Of a DNA stretch of 64,000 nt, positions 42,776 through 51,855 are shown piece after piece; position 1 is the first letter of the stretch, and the number at the start of each line of letters is the position of its first letter. The DNA lies in NCBI GenBank assembly GCA_004028775.1, contig RXGA01000002.1, positions 248,001-312,000 of the forward strand. Reading direction: 5' to 3'. The position numbers were made by a program, and so were the translations under genes. The notes beneath the pieces are model-generated. The model searched no databases. It was not told the DNA's origin and saw nothing but the letters and a program-made list of their open reading frames with translations. The stretch comes from Candidatus Methanosuratincola subterraneus. Lineage in GTDB: Archaea > Thermoproteota > Methanomethylicia > Methanomethylicales > Methanomethylicaceae.

Positions 42776-43315
42776 TTACCTCAAGAAGCCTTCCTTAATC
42801 ACAGTGTAGAAGTTTGATCCGAGATGCAGAAGCGGGGAGGGGCCCTTCCAGACCTCGCGGAATCCAGATGCTTGGCAGGCAACGACGTTTCCGAAAACCA
42901 CTGAATGGTCGCCGATGTCAATCGCCTGGTTCAGCTCGCACTCTATGCTCGCTAAGGCGCCTTCTATCAAAGGCGTATTTACCTTGGTGGCAGGGGTGAA
43001 CTTGAAGATCGACGACTTGTCGAAGACCTTTCCGGACTTTGAGCCTGTTATCTCGACGGCATCCTTCATCGAGAGGTCGGGAATGTTGACCGTGAACTCT
43101 TTGTTCTTCAGGATCAGTGAGTGGGTGTACCTGGATGGGGAGATGCAAACCGCCAAGATCGGGGGCCTGACTGAAACGGGGGTGTGCCAGGCAACCGGCA
43201 TCACGTTCGGCTTGCCGTCTTCCCTGAGCGCAACCACGAGCGCAGCTACCCTCGGGCAGAGGAGCCGGTGGTAAAATTCGCAAAGGTCCTTCTTTCTGTT
43301 CTCCGGGGATTCCAT
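42776..43315 (-). CDS. Flavin-reductase-like FMN-binding split-barrel protein
   Basis: About 179 residues. The split-barrel signature is visible in LCPRVAALVVALREDGKPNVMPVAWHTPVSVRPP (shown in parts: NVMPVAWHTPVS), ISPSRYTHSLI and EFTVNIPD. Members bind FMN and reduce flavins or act in small oxidoreductions. ATG 43315 gives MESPENRKK; the frame is open to 43360. No redox partner is adjacent. Confidence 0.85.
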   Translation of the reverse strand: MESPENRKKDLCEFYHRLLCPRVAALVVALREDGKPNVMPVAWHTPVSVRPPILAVCISPSRYTHSLILKNKEFTVNIPDLSMKDAVEITGSKSGKVFDKSSIFKFTPATKVNTPLIEGALASIECELNQAIDIGDHSVVFGNVVACQASGFREVWKGPSPLLHLGSNFYTVIKEGFLR

Positions 43316-43390
43316 GCTTAATACTCTTGCTGTATGGTAGAAAAGGATTTCCATGGGCACCTGAGGATCGGTTGCCCAACCACATCAGCC

Positions 43391-44533
43391 CTACCGGCGC
43401 CTCCACAGAATCCATGCCGAGAACGCGAGCAATGCAGCCGACGCAACGAGAGCAACCAGGATGGGCGGGGATAAAAATTCCGCGTAAGCAGGACCGACTA
43501 CAGGGGACATTTGATGTGACTCCACCCACAGGCAGTCAGAGCTGATAATCGCGTCCCTCATTCGGGCGTATTCCGAAATGTGGTCGTAGTTTTTGTACTC
43601 TATGAAGACGGCAGTGTCCCTCCAGTAGAGTGCGGCGCCGAGGATGTGCTGCCTCCAGTCCGCGCTGACAATGTGCCCGCCCCTCTGCACTCCTCCTTGG
43701 AAGTATGTGAGGTCCACTGGAACCCAGTTGCCGTCTCCCACCCGACTCGGCACGTAGACCATTGCCCAGCCATGCCATCCCACATCCTTTGTGTGGAAAT
43801 GGAGGTTGTGGTCCGAATCCGATCGCTCCTCGCCGGGCATGTATATCGGACCGATTGCAGTGTAGGCAGGTATGCCGTAGATCCTGCAGAACAGGACGAA
43901 AAGGTTCGCCTGGTCGTCGCAGTCGCCGCTGAGCCCTTTATAGGTTTTCCAGACTGTCTGGGGAGTCGTGTTGTTGTATGAGTAGACCATGTTCTCCTCG
44001 AACCAGATCATAAGGTTGCGCAGGATCAGGAGAACGTTATCCTCCCCGGCCCTGATCGATTCGGCTAGCCCGAAGACTTCATCGGGGTCCTCAAGACCAG
44101 ATGGATCCCAGATCCCGGTGAGAGGGTACATCGCCTTGAGCTGCGGGGGGATTTCAGCGAGCGTCCCGGAGAGGGCTGGATCGACCTCGGGCGGGCTCCG
44201 GTCTATGTTGATCCTGAATCGCATCACTACGGTCGCGTTCCGGTTCGGCAGGATCGGGTCGGCAGCAATTATCTTTATCACTGGGTTGCCGTCCGGGTCC
44301 GTTTTTATCTCCCAAGGCACGTCGGCCCCATTCATCGTCACCGACTCGATTACTGCCGTCTGTCCCGAGCTGTTCTTGAAAATGTTCTGGTTGAGGAGCG
44401 CGTGGCATGGGCTGTACTCATCTGCGCAGTCAATGGCTGCCCCTCCATTCACTACCGTGATCGACAGGTTGTAGGAGTAGACCGATCCAGATCCCTGCAC
44501 GAGCAGGAGTGCGACCAAGGCAGGCAGGATCAT
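43391..44533 (-). CDS. Surface transglutaminase-like (papain-fold) protein
   Basis: 380 residues. Signal peptide at about 1-17 (ILPALVALLLVQGS), extracellular body, then a C-terminal helix (ILVALVASAALLAFSAWIL) and RRR stop-transfer. The transglutaminase-core triad is complete: Cys205 in LSGDCDDQANLF, His254 in GWHGWAMVY and Asp274 in VPVDLTYF. Archaeal members are thought to be proteases or amidases on the cell surface. ATG 44533 was chosen because the signal peptide starts there. Neighbours give no operon. Confidence 0.87.
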   Translation of the reverse strand: MILPALVALLLVQGSGSVYSYNLSITVVNGGAAIDCADEYSPCHALLNQNIFKNSSGQTAVIESVTMNGADVPWEIKTDPDGNPVIKIIAADPILPNRNATVVMRFRINIDRSPPEVDPALSGTLAEIPPQLKAMYPLTGIWDPSGLEDPDEVFGLAESIRAGEDNVLLILRNLMIWFEENMVYSYNNTTPQTVWKTYKGLSGDCDDQANLFVLFCRIYGIPAYTAIGPIYMPGEERSDSDHNLHFHTKDVGWHGWAMVYVPSRVGDGNWVPVDLTYFQGGVQRGGHIVSADWRQHILGAALYWRDTAVFIEYKNYDHISEYARMRDAIISSDCLWVESHQMSPVVGPAYAEFLSPPILVALVASAALLAFSAWILWRRR

Positions 44534-44648
44534 AAAATCACAATCGGGCTCCATCCAGATAAGCATTGGTGGCAAACCTTCAAAATAAATGCCCAACCTT
44601 TATAAAAGGTAAAATGTAGAATAATAAGTGCATATTGGAGGAATAATT

Positions 44649-44876
44649 TTGGTTTTCACAGCCTATGTTTTGGGGGTCTGCCAGATCGGCAAGGAGAGGG
44701 AGGTCCTCGAGAAGTGCCTCGGAATCAAAGGCGTAGTTGAGGGGACGGTCGTATTTGGCGAGTATGACATAATCGTCAAGATACAGACCACTGATGTAAA
44801 GGAGCTCAGCAAGAGGGTCGAGGAGATCAGGAGGATCGAAGGGCTGCTCAGAAGCGCGACCCTCATATCCATCTAG
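44649..44876 (+). CDS. Stand-alone Lrp/AsnC ligand-binding (RAM) domain protein
   Basis: About 75 residues. Matches only the C-terminal effector domain of Lrp/AsnC regulators: AYVLGVCQIGKEREVLEKC and GVVEGTVVFGEYDIIVKIQT. No helix-turn-helix is present. TTG at 44649 is chosen because GGAGGAATAA lies just upstream; GTG 44628 would be upstream of that site. Such orphan RAM domains form dimers or octamers and may modulate full Lrp proteins. Confidence 0.85.
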   Translation: MVFTAYVLGVCQIGKEREVLEKCLGIKGVVEGTVVFGEYDIIVKIQTTDVKELSKRVEEIRRIEGLLRSATLISI

Positions 44877-44979
44877 AAAATCCTCCCTTTTTTGCACAGC
44901 CCATATAGAGCTTGAACTGAAGGCTTGCGCCTAACGCCAAGGCGGCTAAAATCAGAGCGGCTTGCATTGCAAGTACGTG

Positions 44980-46173
44980 TCAGCCCTTTCCAGCCACTTC
45001 CCGGGTGATTTTTACAATCGAGTCTATTGCGTTGAAGCGCCTCGCAAACCGCTGGGCGGCCCTGACGCTCCTCAAGCAGGACTCTGAGTTCATGACCTCA
45101 TCTACTGCACGGCAGAGCGTCTCCTTGCTCAGATCGTACTGCTGGATCTTCCTGCCGATCTCCATCTTCTCAACGGACTCCGCTATCCCCTGGTGCTCTG
45201 AGTGTGCGATAGTCGGGATTACGACCATGGGCTTCCCGTAGTATATGGCCTCGCCGACGGTGTTGTGCCCTCCCCTTGTGACTAGCAGGTCGCATGCCTT
45301 CAGGTACTTGTAGCGGTCATCGACCCAGTTGTATATACGGAGGCGCCCTCCGTTCAACTTCGTCTCGGTGTTTGGCACATCGGAGAGCCCTCTGGAGAGG
45401 ACGATGTTGTATCGGTCAGGAAACCCCCGAAAGATCTCTGAGATCGTCTTGGTGATCATCAGCTTCTCGGCCTTGGTACCGCTTATCGCAGCAAATATGA
45501 GTGGGCGGTCGTCGAACCCTAGGGAACGCTTCAGCTCCTCCTGTTCCGGCAGATCATCGGGGTGCTTGGGGATCACTGGCCCGACAAGCCTTAGCTTCTC
45601 GATGTATTGGTTAGATGGCACCACATTCGCCTTAGCGATGGTGTAGGGAGGGGGGAAATCAGGCACGACGATCACCCGGCTCATCTTCCAGAGGCTCCCG
45701 AGGATCTCGAGACCGAGGCGCTCCACATTTGCCTTCACCCTGAGCTTCGACTTGCGCACGATTGGTCTCTTGTGGGGTATCATGATTCTGAGCTGGTGCA
45801 GGATCAGCACCGAAACGATCCTCCTCATCCTCGAGGCCAAGACCGTTGAGAGGCGGCTGTCCGACACGACCACGTCCGGCTTGAAATGCTCAATCAGCGA
45901 GAGCTCTGCGCCTACCTGCAATGCGAATGTGTACAGGTTCTTCGGTCCGATCGAGAGCGTCCTGCGGAAGTCGAATTCCCCGTCCTCTTTCTCGAATACC
46001 CTGATGGGGGGCACCACGCCGACAGGGAATGACGCTTTCTTGACGAACTGGACTGCCTCTCCGTATGTAGAGAAGAAGATCTCGTCCCCAATGGACCTCA
46101 GCGCCTTCGCAATGGGGATGCACCTACCTGCATGCCCGAGTGCGATCCCGCAGGGCGCAAAGTAGACTCTCAT
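44980..46173 (-). CDS. GT28/MurG-like glycosyltransferase
   Basis: About 397 residues, GT-B fold. N-terminal lobe: YFAPCGIALGHAGRCIPIAKAL, a typical GxGH-containing start. C-terminal nucleotide-sugar lobe: LVTRGGHNTVGEAIYYGKPMVVIP and EHQGIAE, as in MurG/MGDG synthase/UDP-glycosyltransferases. Probably transfers a sugar onto lipid or glycan. ATG 46173 was chosen. Follows AMMECR1 by 11 bases, so it is the last gene of the CBS-Mut7C-AMMECR1 run. Confidence 0.82.
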   Translation of the reverse strand: MRVYFAPCGIALGHAGRCIPIAKALRSIGDEIFFSTYGEAVQFVKKASFPVGVVPPIRVFEKEDGEFDFRRTLSIGPKNLYTFALQVGAELSLIEHFKPDVVVSDSRLSTVLASRMRRIVSVLILHQLRIMIPHKRPIVRKSKLRVKANVERLGLEILGSLWKMSRVIVVPDFPPPYTIAKANVVPSNQYIEKLRLVGPVIPKHPDDLPEQEELKRSLGFDDRPLIFAAISGTKAEKLMITKTISEIFRGFPDRYNIVLSRGLSDVPNTETKLNGGRLRIYNWVDDRYKYLKACDLLVTRGGHNTVGEAIYYGKPMVVIPTIAHSEHQGIAESVEKMEIGRKIQQYDLSKETLCRAVDEVMNSESCLRSVRAAQRFARRFNAIDSIVKITREVAGKG

Positions 46174-46184
46174 GGGCAGGCGAC

Positions 46185-46802
46185 CTATAGGGACTTCTGG
46201 ACTACCTCGCCGTTGGGCGACGACTCTGTGAAGATCTCTGCTGTGAATCTGTAGACAAAAGTCTTTCTGGACAGCCAAGCGTCCGGCGGGAGACCAGCCT
46301 TCATGCAGCACTCGGCGAGGAAGGTCTCCTCGTCCCAGCCATACTCCACAGGGACCTGCGGCAGCAACAGCCCCCTGTAGTACCCGTTCTCCACGATCAG
46401 CCCGTCCCTCCCGACCTTTATGCTTGATGGAAGTTCCTTCGGGGAGGATACCTTGACCTGGACGGGAGGGGTCAATATGCTTACCTCGAAGACTATCGAG
46501 TCGAGTTCCCGTCGCTCAACAGGAGGGAACCTCGGGTCGTTGAATGCCGCACTGATCGCCGAGTCAACCGTCGCCTCCACAAGCGGGAGGTGCGGTACGG
46601 GGTAGCCGATGCAGCCCCTAAGCGAGCGACCTGCAGGGGTGACTTTTTCCAGCGTTACGAATACGCCAGACTTTTCGAGCAGCTTTTGGTCGGGCACGTC
46701 TGTCGGCCTTATCTTCGTGCCTGTGGAGATATACTCCTCGACCGCACGCCTTGCCAGCTTTACCAGATATCGCCCTTCATCAATTGAGTACAATCGGCTC
46801 AC
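46185..46802 (-). CDS. AMMECR1-domain protein
   Basis: 205 residues. Conserved AMMECR1 core: GRSLRGCIGYPVPHLPLVEAT, DPRFPPVERREL, IVFEVSILTPP and LIVENGYYRGLLLPQVPVEYGWD. The LRGCIG hexapeptide is the family hallmark. The molecular function is unknown, with possible roles in modification chemistry. GTG 46802 overlaps the Mut7-C stop by 4 bases; a TTG nine bases downstream fits the ribosome site AAGGTGAG equally well. Confidence 0.93.
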   Translation of the reverse strand: MSRLYSIDEGRYLVKLARRAVEEYISTGTKIRPTDVPDQKLLEKSGVFVTLEKVTPAGRSLRGCIGYPVPHLPLVEATVDSAISAAFNDPRFPPVERRELDSIVFEVSILTPPVQVKVSSPKELPSSIKVGRDGLIVENGYYRGLLLPQVPVEYGWDEETFLAECCMKAGLPPDAWLSRKTFVYRFTAEIFTESSPNGEVVQKSL

Positions 46803-47230
46803 CTTAAGCCAGAGGCTTCAAGAGTCTCGTTTATCTTCAACCAGTGGGTGCCGTGCCAATAAAACTTTCTGCACCTGGGGCACTCCCAGATCTCTCCCCT
46901 CGCCGGCACGCCCTGGCCCTCCCCGCCCTCGACCAGGAGCGCGTTGCAGAGGGGGCACCTGGTCTCCCCAGAAGGCTTGAGCCCTAGTGTGCGGGCGATC
47001 TCAGACAGCTCCCCGACTATTGTTGTGGACTTTATCAGGATGGCGGGGACGCCACGCCTCACGGCCCGCCTGAAGAGCTCGCTGTCCCTGGTGAGGAGGA
47101 GGCGCCCACCGCCCTCGGCGGCGGATATAAGCTCGTCGTCCCCAGCCGAGGGCAGGTACTCGGTGTCGTAGCCGATGATCCTCAGCCACCTTGCAAGCTT
47201 GCCGAGCATCGCATCGGCGACGAACCGCAA
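46799..47230 (-). CDS. Mut7-C (PIN-like) RNase-domain protein with zinc ribbon
   Basis: About 143 residues. Mut7-C begins at MRFVADAMLGKLARWLRIIGYDTEY with the acidic residues of the PIN-like site (FVADAMLGK, LLTRDSELF). The C-terminal zinc ribbon has CPLCNALL and CPRCRKFYWHGTHW. TTG at 47230 was chosen; it follows the stop of the CBS gene by 2 bases and the 35 residues that would lie upstream have no family similarity. Probable RNA nuclease of unknown target. Confidence 0.9.
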   Translation of the reverse strand: MRFVADAMLGKLARWLRIIGYDTEYLPSAGDDELISAAEGGGRLLLTRDSELFRRAVRRGVPAILIKSTTIVGELSEIARTLGLKPSGETRCPLCNALLVEGGEGQGVPARGEIWECPRCRKFYWHGTHWLKINETLEASGLR

Positions 47231-47232
47231 TC

Positions 47233-48036
47233 CTATTGCTCCTCTGGGAATGTGTTGACGATGAAGGCGAGGATCTCGTCCGTCGTGACTATCCCGACGG
47301 GGCTGAGGCCGTTCACAACGACAACGCCAGGGCACCGCTCGGCCAAGATCTTCCTTACTGCATCCCCCAGGGTGGACTCCTCGCCAATCGACGGGTAGTC
47401 AACCTTCATCACGTTTGAGATAGAGAGTTGCCTTATCCTAGCCTTCTGGTGCTTCTCCGGGACATACATGTGGAAGTCCACGAGCGCCTTGAGGAGGGCC
47501 CCCCTTGTCACTGCGCCAAGGTACCGACCGTCATCGTTGAGAACCGGGATCACTGGGGTCCCGCTTTCCAAAATGAGCTTCCTTGCGTGTATTGCGCGAT
47601 CGCTGGATCTGACAGACGGGAATTTCCTCCGCATGAGTTGGGCCGTGTCCACTTCCCTGTCCTGCACTGCCTTCACCAAGCTCGATCTGTAGACGGCGCC
47701 CAAGAACATATCCCCATAGAACATCGGCAGAAGGTCGGCATTCAGCTCCAACATCAGCTTAGCCGCCTTCCTCACAGATGTGTCGTTCGAGACGGTGGCT
47801 GGGAAACTGCTCATGAATCCGGAGATGTAGAGCGACCCCGGCGAGACTGCCCTCAGCCGCTGGGTCCCTATCTTAGTCAGTATGTCGGCGTATGAGAGGT
47901 AGCCCACAATCTTGCCGTCGTCCGAGACGCATATGCTCTCCAGCCCTTGCTTGTCCATCAAGTCCAAGGCGTCCAGCAGGGGCCGGTTCTTGTTCAAGGC
48001 TGGCGCGTCCTTCGTTGCTATGTCGGTCAGTTTCAT
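47233..48036 (-). CDS. Four-CBS-domain protein A
   Basis: 267 residues containing four CBS motifs in two Bateman modules: residues about 1-60, 70-120, 130-190 and 205-260. Typical strands are GKIVGYLSYADIL, GTPVIPVLNDDGRYLGAVTR and GVVVVNGLSPVGIVTTDEIL. Adenine-nucleotide or SAM binding is likely, but no fused catalytic domain exists. The start overlaps the next CBS gene (48033), and Mut7-C follows. Confidence 0.9.
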   Translation of the reverse strand: MKLTDIATKDAPALNKNRPLLDALDLMDKQGLESICVSDDGKIVGYLSYADILTKIGTQRLRAVSPGSLYISGFMSSFPATVSNDTSVRKAAKLMLELNADLLPMFYGDMFLGAVYRSSLVKAVQDREVDTAQLMRRKFPSVRSSDRAIHARKLILESGTPVIPVLNDDGRYLGAVTRGALLKALVDFHMYVPEKHQKARIRQLSISNVMKVDYPSIGEESTLGDAVRKILAERCPGVVVVNGLSPVGIVTTDEILAFIVNTFPEEQ

Positions 48037-48875
48037 GCAGATCCCTCCCTCGCTATCGCCTTCACAAAGTCGAATTTCGTGATCATCCCGACCAGCTCAT
48101 ATTCTTTGTTGACCACGGGCATCCCGCCTATGCCATTCTCCAGGAGCGCACTCGCGGCCTCGGCTGCGTCTTGGTCTGCTTCGACAGTGATTGGCTCAAC
48201 AGTCATCAACGACTCCGCTGTCGGGAGCTGGTAGAGCCTTGTCGGCCAAGGTTCCTCAGACTTCATTGCGGTTCCCTTGATGAAGGGCTCGGATCCCCTG
48301 TATGGCCTGAGGAACGACAGGTCTGTTTCGGTTATGATCCCGACAGGCCTCCCGCCCTCCTCGACAATGACCCGGTCGGCAGAATACTCCTCCATCATGT
48401 CCACCACCCGGTAGAATGAATGCGTCCTCTTAACGACTGGGGTCTGATCAATCTTCCTTGCGATCTCCCCCACAGTATGCGCCCCTTTTTGCGTCTGCAA
48501 GTAATACGAAGTAATGTCTGTCTTGGTTATTATCCCGACCAGGCTGCCGCCCGAGTCCACCACCGGAAGCCCCCTTATGTTAGCCTTGACCATCGCTTTC
48601 GCAGCCTCCTCCACACTCGCGCTTTCCTGGATCACCTTCACAGGGGTCCTCATGATTTCAAGGACCATTATCGAATCCAACTCCCTGTTGCGCATCTTGT
48701 AGCTGGCCAAGTCCCTCACGAGGTCCTTCTTGGTCAGGATCCCCGTGGGGGAATTCCCTTCCACAACTACCAGCCTGCTCACCATCTCCCTCAGCATCAA
48801 ATTCCTTGCCCTCGCAACAGTGTCGTTTTTCGAGACTGTAACAACTGGACTTCGCATCAATTCGCCAACTTTCAT
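48033..48875 (-). CDS. Four-CBS-domain protein B
   Basis: 280 residues, four CBS motifs: MRSPVVTVSKNDTVARAR and SPTGILTKKDLV, GGSLVGIITKTDITS, GGRPVGIITETDLS, and YELVGMITKFDFVK. Nucleotide-sensing regulatory protein with no catalytic part. It overlaps protein A by 4 bases. Its partner (transporter, kinase or transcription factor) is not visible here. Confidence 0.9.
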   Translation of the reverse strand: MKVGELMRSPVVTVSKNDTVARARNLMLREMVSRLVVVEGNSPTGILTKKDLVRDLASYKMRNRELDSIMVLEIMRTPVKVIQESASVEEAAKAMVKANIRGLPVVDSGGSLVGIITKTDITSYYLQTQKGAHTVGEIARKIDQTPVVKRTHSFYRVVDMMEEYSADRVIVEEGGRPVGIITETDLSFLRPYRGSEPFIKGTAMKSEEPWPTRLYQLPTAESLMTVEPITVEADQDAAEAASALLENGIGGMPVVNKEYELVGMITKFDFVKAIAREGSA

Positions 48876-48972
48876 ATTTCCAACTACCTCCGCCAGCGGC
48901 TATAACGGCATCCCATATCCGAATGGTTCCCCACTCAGCGCTCCCAAAGGCGCAGACGCGCATGTCGATCGA

Positions 48973-49527
48973 TCATGGCGCCATATCGTTCCTGCAGACC
49001 TCGCAGAGGAAGTGCCCATCTACCTCCTCCAGGCTCTCAGACCATTCCTCGCAGTTGTCGCAGAAGCCGGCCATGCTCTCCCCCTTCTTCGATGGCATGA
49101 TCCTGTTCCTGGCAGCATCGGCGAGCACTTCCATCAGCTCAGGCGCCGTGGAGAGTATGTCCCTCGAAGTCACTATGCCCACCATCTTCCCCTTGTCTAC
49201 GACTACAAGGCGCCTTATGCCGAGCTTCGCCATCTTCCTCGCCGCCTCCATCGCATCTGCCCTGGGGTCTATCACGGAAACAGGCGATGACATGATTTCC
49301 CTCGCAAGGGTCCTTTCAGGGTCCCTCCCTCGTGCGATCACCCGCTCAACCAGGTCCTTCTCCGTGATTATTCCCGAAGGGTGCCCTTCCTTGGTGATCA
49401 CCACTGAGCCGACAGACTTTCCGCTCATCGCAACAGCAACTTCTTTCGCGGTTGATGTCTCTGAGAGCGTCACGAGGTCCCTGGTCATCACATCAGCAAC
49501 TAGAACTCGAGCTCGGATGCCGACCAT
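48973..49527 (-). CDS. CBS-pair protein with C-terminal zinc ribbon
   Basis: 184 residues. Two CBS motifs: VMTRDLVTLSETSTAKEVA with GHPSGIITEKDLVERV, then SPVSVIDPRADAMEAAR with GKMVGIVTSRDIL. The tail has CDNCEEWSESLEEVDGHFLCEVC, shown here in parts, i.e. two CxxC knuckles 15 residues apart, a rubredoxin-like zinc site. This fusion suggests nucleotide-controlled interaction with another protein or nucleic acid. 97 bases upstream of CBS protein B, same strand. Confidence 0.87.
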   Translation of the reverse strand: MVGIRARVLVADVMTRDLVTLSETSTAKEVAVAMSGKSVGSVVITKEGHPSGIITEKDLVERVIARGRDPERTLAREIMSSPVSVIDPRADAMEAARKMAKLGIRRLVVVDKGKMVGIVTSRDILSTAPELMEVLADAARNRIMPSKKGESMAGFCDNCEEWSESLEEVDGHFLCEVCRNDMAP

Positions 49528-49612
49528 TTATAGCCCCGGTTTAATCTTTGTTTTTCCTGATATTTATAGTATAGTAAAGGCGGCGGATGGTTGGCGTTTG
49601 GCCCGATCCGCA

Positions 49613-51547
49613 TCAGATCAGGGCGCACCCGCCTGGGGGGATCACGTTCAGTATGTCTGACTCGGGGATGGCGGCAACCTTTTCCTTCAAGTCGAGACCC
49701 GCCTGCCTCCCCAGCCTATCCTTTATTGCCAAGGCAAGGCGCTTTCCCTCCAGCTCGCCGGGCCTGAGGCTCACCCAAAGGCTTGCCCTTGAGCGGACGA
49801 ATTCGCCTACGCCAGCGATCACCTTGTACTCGCCATCTGAGAGGATGATCCCGATCTGGATCTCGAGCGGGATGTTCCTCACATAGTTCCTCTCCCCGTA
49901 TATCATGAATGCCCCCTTGCCAAGGTACTCCCCTGAGGGGGGCGCCTTGGTGACCTGGTCAGGGCGTACCCAGTATCCGTCAGCGACGCCTATGCCCGCC
50001 TTCCATGCCCTGGAGAATGCCACAGCGAATGCGGCAGCCTCAGCCTTTGTCCTATCCGGGATCTCCTTGCCCCCGGACTTGACCACCACCACGGAGCCGC
50101 CAGGGAGGTCTGCGTGGGCGAAGATGTCAGTAGGTTCCAAGTGCTTCTTCACCAGGATCTCATTCTGGCTAGCGTCCTTGCCGCCTATGATCAGGAAGCC
50201 GTCCGAAGAGTACATCCACCTGAACTTCTCGTACCACTCCTTGCTCATCGCCCTCAGGAAGGTCGGCTTGGGTATCGCCAAGAGACCCTTCTTAGCCTCC
50301 TCGATCTTCCTTTCGCTCTCCTCGAGGGCCTTCCTGAGCCCCTCCAGCTTCCGCGATGCCTCCTTCGACTCCGAGAAGTAGCGTTCTGCATTTTCCGCAG
50401 CAGAGAGCTTGAAGTCTATCACCAATTCTTTCCCGCCGATCGAGTAGACGAGGGTACCCGCCGCCCCGTCTACCTCCCTTATGTTGGAGTCGAGAGACCG
50501 TATCGATCCCCAGTCCGTCCCCGATCTCCTCTCCCTCAGCACCCGATTTACGAACGACTGGAAGGCGGGGAGGTTTGCCATGATTAGCTTCCCCTTCTCT
50601 AACGACTCTGCCCGCCGCTTCTCAAGCTCGGCTATGTGTTCAAGCTGCCTCGACCTGATCGCCTCGAGGCCCTTTATCTCCTCCTCGACCCTCGCCTTCC
50701 GCCTGTCGCCTGCCTGCTCAAGGACGATCCCCCCGAAGTAGACGTCGGCTGCCTCGTTGAATGTGCTGAAATGCCGACGATCGCCCGCGATCGACACGAA
50801 ATCCACAGGTACGACAGTGTACGGCTTCCCGCCCTGATCGATTATCGTGGGCTTCAGCCTCCCCGATCGGACCTCCTCAAGGACAGAGAGGACGGAAGAC
50901 CTGAAGGCGGCGATCTCGGCTTCCGTCACGGCGTCCGAGGGGCGATCAGGAGGTACGCCTGACCTTGCGAGGCCCTCCTCGACGAGCTCGGAGGGGAGGT
51001 TGAGGACCCTGGTGAGCGCCCTGGAGACGGGGTGCTTAGAGGCTTTCAAATCCCCGAACGGGATTTGATCAAGGGCAACATCGAGGCCCCGCCTCGGGGG
51101 CGGCTTGTACGGCACTCCGACCCTGAGCACTCTGTCCTTCATCTCCCGCTGGTGGAGGGCGAACCTGATCACGCCGTCCTTGTCAGTTATGAGAAGATTC
51201 CCGTCACCGAAGATCTCGAAGTACGCCGAGTACTGTTCGCCACCCCTATCCAACACCATTATGGCTATACGGTCAAAGTCGAGCTGCTCGAACCTCAGCA
51301 CCTTGGCTCCAGCCAGGTATCGCCGCAGGTTCACCGCAGTCGGGGTAGGCCTCTCAGGCACAGGGTACTTGAAGTGCGTGAGGTTGAGCCTCCGCTGAGG
51401 ATCGAAGACCAGGTCACGGGATGCGGGATGGGCATGGATGCGGAATACAAGCATGGAACCCTCGACTTGGTATACGTTGTCAACGCGAGCGCTTATTAAG
51501 GTGGAGTTGAGTTCACTTACGATAGCGAGGATGTCCAACGATGTCAT
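49613..51547 (-). CDS. rqcH: RqcH/NEMF family ribosome quality-control protein (NFACT)
   Basis: About 644 residues. NFACT-N at residues about 1-180 (LDILAIVSELNSTLISARVDNVYQ), a coiled-coil middle (about 265-415) and NFACT-R (WYEKFRWMYSSDGFLIIGGKDASQNE) with the DIFAHADLPGG segment. RqcH binds stalled 60S/50S subunits and recruits tRNA for C-terminal tailing. ATG 51547 overlaps the divergent gene at 51541 by 7 bases; a TTG five residues into this frame is an alternative start that would remove the overlap. Confidence 0.93.
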   Translation of the reverse strand: MTSLDILAIVSELNSTLISARVDNVYQVEGSMLVFRIHAHPASRDLVFDPQRRLNLTHFKYPVPERPTPTAVNLRRYLAGAKVLRFEQLDFDRIAIMVLDRGGEQYSAYFEIFGDGNLLITDKDGVIRFALHQREMKDRVLRVGVPYKPPPRRGLDVALDQIPFGDLKASKHPVSRALTRVLNLPSELVEEGLARSGVPPDRPSDAVTEAEIAAFRSSVLSVLEEVRSGRLKPTIIDQGGKPYTVVPVDFVSIAGDRRHFSTFNEAADVYFGGIVLEQAGDRRKARVEEEIKGLEAIRSRQLEHIAELEKRRAESLEKGKLIMANLPAFQSFVNRVLRERRSGTDWGSIRSLDSNIREVDGAAGTLVYSIGGKELVIDFKLSAAENAERYFSESKEASRKLEGLRKALEESERKIEEAKKGLLAIPKPTFLRAMSKEWYEKFRWMYSSDGFLIIGGKDASQNEILVKKHLEPTDIFAHADLPGGSVVVVKSGGKEIPDRTKAEAAAFAVAFSRAWKAGIGVADGYWVRPDQVTKAPPSGEYLGKGAFMIYGERNYVRNIPLEIQIGIILSDGEYKVIAGVGEFVRSRASLWVSLRPGELEGKRLALAIKDRLGRQAGLDLKEKVAAIPESDILNVIPPGGCALI

Positions 51548-51855
51548 CCCAGACTTCAAAACAATCAGCTCCTAAGCCCGAGGGCCTCTACAGGAGGATG
51601 TATTACATCAGGGTGCTATTTGCAGTTATCGGCGGTCTTGTCACGGGCGGCCTGAACATCAAGGGCGAACTGGGGATCGCGGTCGGGGTTGCGGTCTACC
51701 TTGCCTCGTACGTGTTCCTAAAGAGCTTCGGCCCCTTCAGGGGCATTCCGGACAAGAATAAGTACTACATGACGGGGATCTTTTCTTACTTCCTGCTCTG
51801 GTTCTCGACATGGGTGATCTCGATCAACCTTCTTTACCCTTCCGCTCTTCCTTAG
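51541..51855 (+). CDS. Possible EMC6/Rab5ip-like small membrane protein
   Basis: 104 residues, three hydrophobic helices (about 28-44, 46-66, 78-98) with a polar N-terminus (SSQTSKQSAPKPEGLYRRM). The GLNIKGELGIAVGVAVYLASYVF and TGIFSYFLLWFSTWVISINLLYP pattern recalls archaeal EMC6-like proteins that help insert membrane proteins, but I cannot confirm this. It is divergent from rqcH with overlapping 5-prime ends, and its last 32 bases overlap the following minus-strand gene. Confidence 0.5.
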   Translation: MSSQTSKQSAPKPEGLYRRMYYIRVLFAVIGGLVTGGLNIKGELGIAVGVAVYLASYVFLKSFGPFRGIPDKNKYYMTGIFSYFLLWFSTWVISINLLYPSALP

